This document shows, in pieces, positions 1 to 3,781 of a stretch of DNA of 7,805 nt; the first letter of the stretch is position 1; every line of letters begins with the position of its first letter. The stretch is from Candidatus Bipolaricaulota bacterium (lineage in GTDB: Bacteria > Bipolaricaulota > Bipolaricaulia > UBA7950 > UBA9294). Location: NCBI GenBank assembly GCA_023132545.1, contig JAGLYB010000153.1, positions 1-7,805 on the forward strand, given 5' to 3'. The position numbers were made by a program, and so were the translations under genes. The notes under the pieces are model-generated. The model ran no database searches and was not told the origin of the DNA. It saw only the letters and a program-made list of their open reading frames with translations.

Positions 1-920
1 AGCAACTCAAGCATGTCTTCGTCTTCAGGGAGAGACTCATCAATGCCAATCAGCTCGCCATCGAACGCGCCAACCAAACCCTCAGCAGTGAACGTCACAT
101 CCAAGCGTCCGAGTTGCTTGCCCCATTCATAGGCCGTCACGATGAGAACGGGTTCGCCTGAGATCGAGGACGTAACTGTCGGATACTCGTCAAGCTGTGT
201 ATGAGAATGCCCGCCGACAATGACGTCGAGGCCGTGAACAGATGCCGCCAGTTCCAAATCCTGTTCGTAGCCCAAATGCGTGAGGGCAATAATCTTGTTG
301 ATGCCACCTTCCTCCAACGCTTCAGTCATTTGCTGCGCGATCAGAATCACGTCGAGAAACCGTATATCAGGTCCTGGACTGGAAGTGATGGCTGTATGCT
401 CGGTGGTCAACCCGATAACGGCAACGGGCTCGCCATCGAAGAAGAATAGCTCAAACGGCAGAATTTCATCGGAAAGATCGGAGTCGGCTAGGGCATCGAT
501 GTTGGCCGACAGGACGGGGAATTCAGCCAAATCGATGAAACGGGCCAGTTCGGCCGGGCCGGAATCGAATTCGTGATTGCCGATGCACATCGCGTCGTAG
601 CCAATTTCGTTCATGACGTCGGCCACAACACGTGCACCGCCTACGGTGAAATAGAGGGTTCCTTGGAATTGATCCCCGGCATCCACCAACAGCACGTTGT
701 CGGACTCGTCTCGCACAGCGTCAATCGCCGTGACCAATCGGGCGACTCCCCCTTGTATCGGTTCGCCCCATGGTTCGAATGAGTCGTAGTGCGAGTGAAT
801 ATCGTTCGTGTGCAGGATCGTGAGTTCAAGCGGTTCGCTCTCCGAGGGAGCCAACCACATCCACCCCAGCACGGCAGCTCCGGCCAGTGCCAGGCCAAGC
901 AATAACAGTTTCCAGTTCAT
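1..920 (-). CDS. 5'-nucleotidase / UshA-like metallophosphoesterase, partial (3' end beyond window)
   Basis: This gene encodes the N-terminal metallophosphatase part of a secreted or membrane-anchored 5'-nucleotidase-type enzyme, which removes phosphate from nucleotides or related esters outside the cytoplasm. The 306 visible residues contain all the signature motifs in order: HTNDIHSH (37-44), DAGDQFQG (80-87), GNHEFD (114-119), THLGYEQD (214-221) and GGHSH (236-240). By analogy with E. coli UshA the two-metal ligands would be D40, H42, D83, N115, H215, H238 and H240, with H116 and D119 as the catalytic pair. Residues 4-23 are a hydrophobic stretch after a lysine, so a signal peptide or uncleaved anchor is likely; no lipobox cysteine is seen. 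The ATG at 918-920 is preceded by AAAAGGAGG seven bases upstream, which fixes the start. The C-terminal substrate-binding domain lies outside the window, so the preferred substrate cannot be read. Confidence 0.93.
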   Translation of the reverse strand, partial: MNWKLLLLGLALAGAAVLGWMWLAPSESEPLELTILHTNDIHSHYDSFEPWGEPIQGGVARLVTAIDAVRDESDNVLLVDAGDQFQGTLYFTVGGARVVADVMNEIGYDAMCIGNHEFDSGPAELARFIDLAEFPVLSANIDALADSDLSDEILPFELFFFDGEPVAVIGLTTEHTAITSSPGPDIRFLDVILIAQQMTEALEEGGINKIIALTHLGYEQDLELAASVHGLDVIVGGHSHTQLDEYPTVTSSISGEPVLIVTAYEWGKQLGRLDVTFTAEGLVGAFDGELIGIDESLPEDEDMLEL

Positions 921-940
921 TGGGGCGCCTCCTTTTCATT

Positions 941-954
941 AGCCGTCGTCGGCT
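941..954 (-). promoter_or_regulatory. small hairpin just upstream of the nucleotidase ribosome binding site
   Basis: AGCCG and CGGCT form a 5-bp stem with a 4-base loop. It ends five bases before the AAAAGGAGG ribosome binding site (928-936) of the nucleotidase mRNA. It could modulate ribosome access or protect the mRNA, but the stem is short and could be chance. Confidence 0.25.
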
Positions 955-964
955 TAACCCCTGG

Positions 965-972
965 CAACTCGC
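965..972 (+). promoter_or_regulatory. CAACTCGC intergenic word, copy 1
   Basis: This is one of five exact copies of CAACTCGC, all between genes. Here it continues as CAACTCGCGC (965-974), shared with copies 2 and 4. It lies in the leader region of the nucleotidase gene, downstream of the predicted promoter. Its function is unknown; a protein-binding site is one inference. Confidence 0.3.
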
Positions 973-991
973 GCCAAGTGCAAGTTGCTTG

Positions 992-1015
992 GAGTTTCGG
1001 AGTACTCCGAAACTC
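992..1015. repeat. perfect 24-bp palindrome (candidate operator)
   Basis: The arms GAGTTTCGGAGT and ACTCCGAAACTC are exact reverse complements with no spacer. The palindrome begins one base beyond the predicted -10 box (1017-1022, minus strand) of the nucleotidase gene, so the expected transcription start falls inside it. That position is typical of a repressor operator. If transcribed it would also fold into a hairpin, and no T-run follows on either strand, which argues against an intrinsic terminator. A member of a dispersed palindromic repeat family is an alternative. Confidence 0.6.
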
Positions 1016-1016
1016 T

Positions 1017-1045
1017 GTTATGAATCTACCTTGCCAACCAGCCAA
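1017..1045 (-). promoter_or_regulatory. predicted sigma-70-type promoter for the nucleotidase gene
   Basis: Read on the minus strand, TTGGCT (1045-1040) and CATAAC (1022-1017) are separated by 17 bases. Each matches the -35 or -10 consensus at 4 of 6 positions. The transcription start would be near 1010, giving a leader of about 90 bases. It is a moderate match with no independent support. Confidence 0.3.
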
Positions 1046-1069
1046 CACAGCTATGATGACCAGTGTTGG
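1042..1069. repeat. inverted repeat, 7-bp arms
   Basis: CCAACAC (1042-1048) and GTGTTGG (1063-1069) are exact reverse complements with 14 bases between them. The first arm overlaps the predicted -35 box of the nucleotidase promoter, so the repeat could be an upstream regulator site. It could also be chance. Confidence 0.35.
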
Positions 1070-1110
1070 ATTGCGGGGCAAACGGGAGCTAGCACATGAA
1101 TGCGAAATTC

Positions 1111-1190
1111 GGAGAATCCTTCGATTGTCCCAACCAACTCGCGCGATTACTAGCCGGCCCCAGAGAATCAGTCTCCGAGCCGGATTCTCC
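1111..1190. repeat. inverted repeat set built on GGAGAATCC
   Basis: GGAGAATCC (1111-1119) is the exact reverse complement of GGATTCTCC (1182-1190). A further GAGAATC (1163-1169) can pair with GATTCTC (1183-1189) across 13 bases. The 1182-1190 arm could therefore pair with either upstream copy, giving two mutually exclusive stems in any transcript running toward the DUF6265 gene. One copy of the CAACTCGC word (1135-1142) sits in between. Whether the region is transcribed is unknown. Confidence 0.35.
1135..1142 (+). promoter_or_regulatory. CAACTCGC intergenic word, copy 2
   Basis: This exact copy extends to CAACTCGCGC (1135-1144). It is about 65 bases upstream of the predicted DUF6265 promoter, inside the inverted-repeat region. 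Confidence 0.3.
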
Positions 1191-1192
1191 AA

Positions 1193-1218
1193 GCAACCCG
1201 CTTCAGTTTGCGGGTTGC
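1193..1218 (+). promoter_or_regulatory. 9-bp GC-rich hairpin overlapping the DUF6265 promoter region
   Basis: GCAACCCGC (1193-1201) and GCGGGTTGC (1210-1218) are exact reverse complements around an 8-base loop. Only a weak run of three T follows (CGTTTCC), so it is a poor intrinsic terminator. It ends 11 bases before a TACAAT box and covers the place where the -35 element should lie, which would suit an operator. It could equally stop read-through from upstream. Confidence 0.45.
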
Positions 1219-1235
1219 CGTTTCCGCGGTACAAT
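1207..1235 (+). promoter_or_regulatory. predicted promoter for the DUF6265 gene
   Basis: TACAAT (1230-1235) matches the -10 consensus at 5 of 6 positions. The matching -35 position (TTTGCG at 1207-1212, 17-base spacer, or TTGCGG at 1208-1213, 16-base spacer) is weak and lies in the hairpin arm. The start codon at 1264 is 28 bases downstream of the -10 box, leaving a leader of about 20 bases that includes the ribosome binding site. Confidence 0.4.
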
Positions 1236-1263
1236 GCCCCATTCCGATTCTGGGAGGAACTAT

Positions 1264-1728
1264 ATGACTTCTTTGCCAACAACGCCGATTCCGGCGGATT
1301 CTCTTGAACAACTGAACTGGATAAGTGGTGCCTGGATTGAGGATACGCCACTGCGGCGATGCGAAGAGATCTGGTCAACGGTGGACGCGCATACGCTAAT
1401 GGGGATGTTCCGATGGATTTCCGATGATGAAGTCTCATTCTACGAGTTCCTGGTCATCAAGGTGACTGAAATGGGTGCCGAGATGCACGTCAAACACTTC
1501 CACCCAACACTGGTGGCGTGGGAAGAGAAGGAACGATTCCAGGCTTTCATCTTGACTGACCTCCAGCCCAATCGTGTTGTGTTCGCTGCCATTCAAGACC
1601 CAGAGGAATCTGAGGTCACCGGAGGATGGCTCACATACGAACTAACGGATGGGGATCATCTGGAGGTCTGCATCATCGAGGCCAACGAGAATGTGAAGCT
1701 GAACTTCCACTTCGTTCGCGAGACCTAG
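1264..1728 (+). CDS. DUF6265 family protein
   Basis: This encodes a 154-residue soluble protein that resembles the DUF6265 family, whose function is not established. The family pattern is visible: LNWISGAW near residues 18-25, EEIW followed by TLMGMFRW around 34-52, then YEFL and a beta-rich remainder ending in FHFVRET. These proteins are thought to be small beta-barrel, lipocalin-like folds. No signal peptide or membrane segment is seen. The ATG at 1264 is chosen because TGGGAGGA sits seven bases upstream and a good -10 box lies just before that. The frame stays open upstream to another ATG at 1096, also with a GGGAG at fair spacing, but those 56 extra residues look unlike the family and would span a hairpin and promoter. 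The gene converges on the DUF45 gene with 51 bases between them and no clear terminator. Confidence 0.75.
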   Translation: MTSLPTTPIPADSLEQLNWISGAWIEDTPLRRCEEIWSTVDAHTLMGMFRWISDDEVSFYEFLVIKVTEMGAEMHVKHFHPTLVAWEEKERFQAFILTDLQPNRVVFAAIQDPEESEVTGGWLTYELTDGDHLEVCIIEANENVKLNFHFVRET

Positions 1729-1779
1729 CACCGGTTCCTGCGTGCTTCGATTCTTGACGGTTAGATCTCAGGCCCCAGT

Positions 1780-2526
1780 TCACCGAATGGATTGGATCCA
1801 ACTGGGAACGAGCCTCCACGCGGGCTTGAGTTCGGATCGAAGCCGATCAGCGGCAGGCTCCCATTGTTGCACCAAGTGCCAGAAACGGGGCGAATGGTTC
1901 GGATGTGTTGCGTGACAGAGTTCGTGGATCAAGACATATCGGACCAGCCGTCGCGGAAGCAATAGCAGTTGTGCGTTAAGACTGACCGTTCCTTTGGAGG
2001 AATAGCTTCCCCAGCGCGTCTTCTGACAGCGCACGGTCACTCGTTGGATGGGTATGCCCAGTTCTTGCGACAAGTCTTGCGTCCACGGGATCAGGGTTTC
2101 TCGGCCGCACTCGATGAGCCATTGCCTTAGCGCTGACTGCCAAGCCGCCACATCTTGGATTGGCCCTGTAATTCGAAGCCCGGATTCGCCCATTTCCGAG
2201 ATCGTAATCCGTGTTTCAGTTGTCTCGACCCAATCAAGCTGCCAAGTTTGGTTGATTGCAGGGAGCTCGATCGTCGTCGGTCGCTGATCGGAAGCAGGCA
2301 TGGCCGCGTGATGTTTCTCGATCTCGTTGAGAGCACGCATCAGCCAGCGTTGCTTCGCTTTCAGTAGTTCGGGAATCTGTTTTCGACTAAATCCCTTCGG
2401 GATCACGACGACCAATCCGTCGGCCACAGTCACTTTGAACCGAATATGCTTGGCTCGTGCGCTTTCTCGAATCGTGTAGTCAGGGAGCAATAGGAGCATT
2501 CCTTTCATTGGCACTGGCTGCCACAT
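1780..2526 (-). CDS. YgjP/DUF45-family zinc metallopeptidase
   Basis: This encodes a 248-residue protein with the C-terminal YgjP-like (DUF45) metallopeptidase domain. The zinc site is HELCH at residues 201-205, with a third histidine in NHSPRFW (H211). It is preceded by the family signature TRWGSYSSKGTVSLN (170-184), in which a tyrosine replaces the cysteine common in WGSCSS. The N-terminal third (TIRESARAKHIRFKVTVADG, 18-37, then VVVIPKG) is also typical. No signal peptide is seen, so it is probably cytoplasmic; the natural substrate of this family is unknown. The start is uncertain: the ATG at 2526 and the TTG just before it lack a Shine-Dalgarno, and internal ATGs at 2508 and 2499 do no better. 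The 2526 start sits inside an inverted repeat. No partner gene is evident nearby; the ACT gene is divergent. Confidence 0.85.
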   Translation of the reverse strand: MWQPVPMKGMLLLLPDYTIRESARAKHIRFKVTVADGLVVVIPKGFSRKQIPELLKAKQRWLMRALNEIEKHHAAMPASDQRPTTIELPAINQTWQLDWVETTETRITISEMGESGLRITGPIQDVAAWQSALRQWLIECGRETLIPWTQDLSQELGIPIQRVTVRCQKTRWGSYSSKGTVSLNAQLLLLPRRLVRYVLIHELCHATHPNHSPRFWHLVQQWEPAADRLRSELKPAWRLVPSWIQSIR

Positions 2527-2556
2527 CAAGCGTAGGGCATGACCGCGGATGTGGCA
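2519..2556 (-). promoter_or_regulatory. 9-bp inverted repeat spanning the DUF45 start codon
   Basis: TGCCACATC (2519-2527) and GATGTGGCA (2548-2556) are exact reverse complements separated by 20 bases. In the minus-strand transcript the start codon (2526-2524) lies within the stem. The outer arm falls on the predicted transcription start, so the repeat may act on DNA as an operator rather than in RNA. Confidence 0.45.
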
Positions 2557-2585
2557 ATGGTAATTTCGCGAGTTGATGTTTCCAA
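2557..2585 (-). promoter_or_regulatory. predicted promoter for the DUF45 gene
   Basis: On the minus strand TTGGAA (2585-2580) and TACCAT (2562-2557) are 17 bases apart, each matching 4 of 6 consensus positions. The spacer contains one CAACTCGC word. Transcription would begin near 2550, only about 24 bases before the start codon, which fits the absence of a ribosome binding site. Confidence 0.35.
2568..2575 (-). promoter_or_regulatory. CAACTCGC intergenic word, copy 3
   Basis: Exact copy on the minus strand (CAACTCGCG at 2575-2567), positioned between the predicted -35 and -10 boxes of the DUF45 promoter. A related AACTCGCG lies at 2604-2611, also on the minus strand. Confidence 0.35.
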
Positions 2586-2667
2586 GCGTTTGTTCACAAA
2601 CTCCGCGAGTTCACTGGATCTGATCGTTGAACTCTGACGACTCAATCAGTGATCGCTTCTTCCAGGC

Positions 2668-2675
2668 CAACTCGC
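2668..2675 (+). promoter_or_regulatory. CAACTCGC intergenic word, copy 4
   Basis: Exact copy, extending to CAACTCGCGC (2668-2677), about 50 bases upstream of the ACT-domain start and reading toward that gene. No convincing -35/-10 pair was found for the ACT gene; TAGCAT at 2704-2709 preceded by TGC is the best -10 candidate. Confidence 0.3.
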
Positions 2676-2726
2676 GCACTTCAACTTCATGTGCCATCCA
2701 TGCTAGCATGCTGCGGAGGTGGACAC

Positions 2727-3101
2727 ATGAAAGAGTTCTCGTTTCTGATGGGCAACTGCCCCGGTGCGTTAGTTGAGATCGCAGCCGAACTGAAGAAGGA
2801 GCACATTAACATCGAAGGCATCGCCGGTTTGACGGTACTCGAAGAGGGCGTCATCAGCTTGGTCACGGACAACCCCGGCATCGCTCGAAAGATACTCAAG
2901 GGGATGGAGATCGATTTCGAAGAGCGCGAGGCCCTCGTGATGGACCTGCCTCATCACCCGGGTGAAATCTCCACAATACTGGGACGTCTCAAGGAAGATC
3001 ACATCAACGTTCTGTCCATCTATGCGGGCGTGGAGAAGAACAAGCTCATCTTCACTGTTGATCAGGTAGAGAAGACCAAGCAGATTCTGCGCATGGACTG
3101 A
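2727..3101 (+). CDS. tandem ACT-domain protein (stand-alone)
   Basis: This encodes a 124-residue protein made of two ACT domains and nothing else. The first (about 1-63) opens with EFSFLMGNCPGALVEIAAEL, and the second (about 66-124) has the same plan with VMDLPHHPGEISTILGRLKE. Both carry the loop with a conserved glycine (CPGAL and HPGEI) that in this fold binds an amino acid at the dimer interface, followed by the INIEGI / INVLSI strand. Such stand-alone pairs are taken to be amino-acid sensors or regulatory subunits; the partner enzyme and ligand cannot be read here. The ATG at 2727 is chosen over an upstream in-frame ATG at 2649 because GGAGGTGG lies at 2715-2722 and the ACT fold begins right after it. 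No terminator is obvious after the stop. The gene is divergent from the DUF45 protease and is followed by about 215 noncoding bases. Confidence 0.85.
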   Translation: MKEFSFLMGNCPGALVEIAAELKKEHINIEGIAGLTVLEEGVISLVTDNPGIARKILKGMEIDFEEREALVMDLPHHPGEISTILGRLKEDHINVLSIYAGVEKNKLIFTVDQVEKTKQILRMD

Positions 3102-3222
3102 TCTCTAGAGAACAAATCAGAGGAGAGAAAGCACTTACCGCGGACGCATTGTCTCTTCGCCATGCAGAGGAGATCGCTTGCGCTCGCTCAGGACGGAGAT
3201 GAGCGGGAATGGGCCTTCTATT

Positions 3223-3268
3223 TTGCAACTAAAGACAGCAAGTGTTGCAAGGGGGCGAGTTGTGTTGC
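3223..3268 (+). repeat. inverted repeat TTGCAAC plus direct repeat GTGTTGC upstream of the small ORFs
   Basis: TTGCAAC (3223-3229) and GTTGCAA (3244-3250) are exact reverse complements 14 bases apart. GTGTTGC occurs at 3242-3248 and again at 3262-3268, exactly 20 bases apart, or roughly two helical turns. Both features lie 50-95 bases upstream of the first small ORF, a usual distance for a regulator site. This is an inference from spacing only. Confidence 0.35.
3255..3262 (-). promoter_or_regulatory. CAACTCGC intergenic word, copy 5
   Basis: Exact copy on the minus strand (GCGAGTTG on plus), inside the repeat region 56 bases upstream of the first small ORF. Unlike copies 1-4 it lacks the following G. 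Confidence 0.3.
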
Positions 3269-3317
3269 TGGTTTTTCTTGACGCTACTCTGCTAATTGCG
3301 CTGAAGGAGAACGTATT

Positions 3318-3398
3318 ATGAGTGAAACTGGTATTCTCATTATCTTAGTGTTGGGTTTCACTGCGGCAATTATCGTAGGCATCGCAGGGGAATTATGA
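3318..3398 (+). CDS. 26-residue single-span membrane peptide, unknown function
   Basis: I do not recognise this gene. The predicted peptide begins MSETG, has a continuous hydrophobic segment ILIILVLGFTAAIIVGIAG (6-24) and ends in EL, so it is almost entirely one membrane span with an acidic residue at each end. AAGGAGA lies seven bases before the ATG, a strong ribosome binding site. The TGA stop overlaps the ATG of the next small ORF (ATGA), which suggests translational coupling. Size and shape recall small accessory subunits such as KdpF or CydX, or membrane-active toxin peptides, but no matching enzyme genes are adjacent and I see no specific sequence match. A chance ORF cannot be excluded at this length; the ribosome binding site, hydrophobic run and overlap together are the case for it being real. 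Confidence 0.5.
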   Translation: MSETGILIILVLGFTAAIIVGIAGEL

Positions 3399-3499
3399 AC
3401 AAGTATCAAGTCTTGATCCTATGCAACGATGATGGCAAGACGATCTATGAGCGACCGGAAATACTCACAGAAGTCAGGAAACCAAAGAAACGGCATTGA
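3395..3499 (+). CDS. 34-residue peptide with basic tail, coupled to the membrane peptide
   Basis: I do not recognise this gene. The peptide starts MNKYQVLILC, with a short beta-like hydrophobic run and one cysteine (C10). It continues through NDDGKTIYERPE and ends in a strongly basic tail RKPKKRH (28-34). There is no membrane segment. Its ATG overlaps the stop of the preceding ORF by four bases (ATGA), and AGGGGAA lies just upstream, so re-initiation after the first ORF is the likely mode of translation. The basic tail could contact nucleic acid, phospholipid head groups or an acidic partner, but that is inference. It could also be spurious; support depends on the overlap with the membrane peptide. 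Confidence 0.42.
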   Translation: MNKYQVLILCNDDGKTIYERPEILTEVRKPKKRH

Positions 3500-3781
3500 T
3501 TGCCTCGGTATAGAACACGCCCTTTGTCTCTTGACGGCCTTATGCAACTTCCCATACTGTGATTGGAATTCATCGCCTGAGTGCTTGGTGCACAATGGTC
3601 CCCTCCAAGTTGCGATCTAGGGGGCTTTCCATTCGCCCTGAAACGTGAACAAAGCAGCTTCTCTGTGGCTGTCATGCTGTGACCTCTCTTCTTTCTGCCG
3701 AAACAAGGTGAAGAGGAGGGTACGGCTAGAAGCGGCAATCGATTGACTTCACCCCTCGTTCCAACTTACTGTTGGCAGCGC
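3500..3781. other. noncoding stretch between the small ORFs and the prolyl oligopeptidase
   Basis: No convincing gene or RNA is seen. The longer frames on both strands lack a ribosome binding site and have unprotein-like composition. CCTCTCTTC (3683-3691) can pair imperfectly with GAAGAGGAGG (3710-3719) over an 18-base loop, and CCAAC/GTTGG (3761-3765 and 3771-3775) forms a small stem just past the oligopeptidase stop. Neither has a T-run, so transcription termination for the converging units is not explained. Confidence 0.4.

Larger units (their letters stand above)
3102..3317. other. noncoding stretch upstream of the small-ORF pair
   Basis: No convincing gene is seen here. A weak stem CGCTCA/TGAGCG (3185-3190 and 3200-3205) has no T-run. 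The downstream half carries repeats (3223-3268) that look regulatory. TTGACG (3278-3283) resembles a -35 box, but no -10 box follows at the right distance, so the promoter of the small ORFs is unresolved. Confidence 0.4.

Noticed and set aside
917..1438. 173-codon minus-strand frame across the 921-1263 gap and into the DUF6265 gene
   Set aside because: It is antisense to a recognised gene and passes through the palindrome and hairpins. The nucleotidase start with its strong ribosome binding site explains the minus strand better.
3098..3120. CTGAT/ATCAG with an inner TCTCTAGAGA as an ACT-gene terminator
   Set aside because: The stem is AT-containing and short, with no T-tract after it.
3162..3281. 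39-codon cysteine-containing frame upstream of the small ORFs
   Set aside because: It has no ribosome binding site before its ATG and overlaps the repeat block that looks regulatory.
3531..3560. TTGACG and TACTGT as a promoter on the plus strand
   Set aside because: The -10 box matches only 3 of 6 positions, the spacer is 18, and no gene lies downstream on that strand.
3429..3620. 63-codon plus-strand frame overlapping the second small ORF
   Set aside because: It has no ribosome binding site at its start, a composition unlike a folded protein, and conflicts with the better supported 3395-3499 frame.
3683..3719. CCTCTCTTC/GAAGAGGAGG hairpin as a terminator
   Set aside because: It has one bulge, an 18-base loop and no T-run on either strand.
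3445..3738. 97-codon minus-strand frame in the gap after the small ORFs
   Set aside because: It has no Shine-Dalgarno, is rich in Ser/Arg/Pro/Cys with no recognisable domain, and overlaps the small ORF antisense.
3761..3775. CCAAC/GTTGG stem as the oligopeptidase terminator
   Set aside because: The stem is only 5 bp, and on the minus strand it is followed by AACGAGG rather than a T-run.
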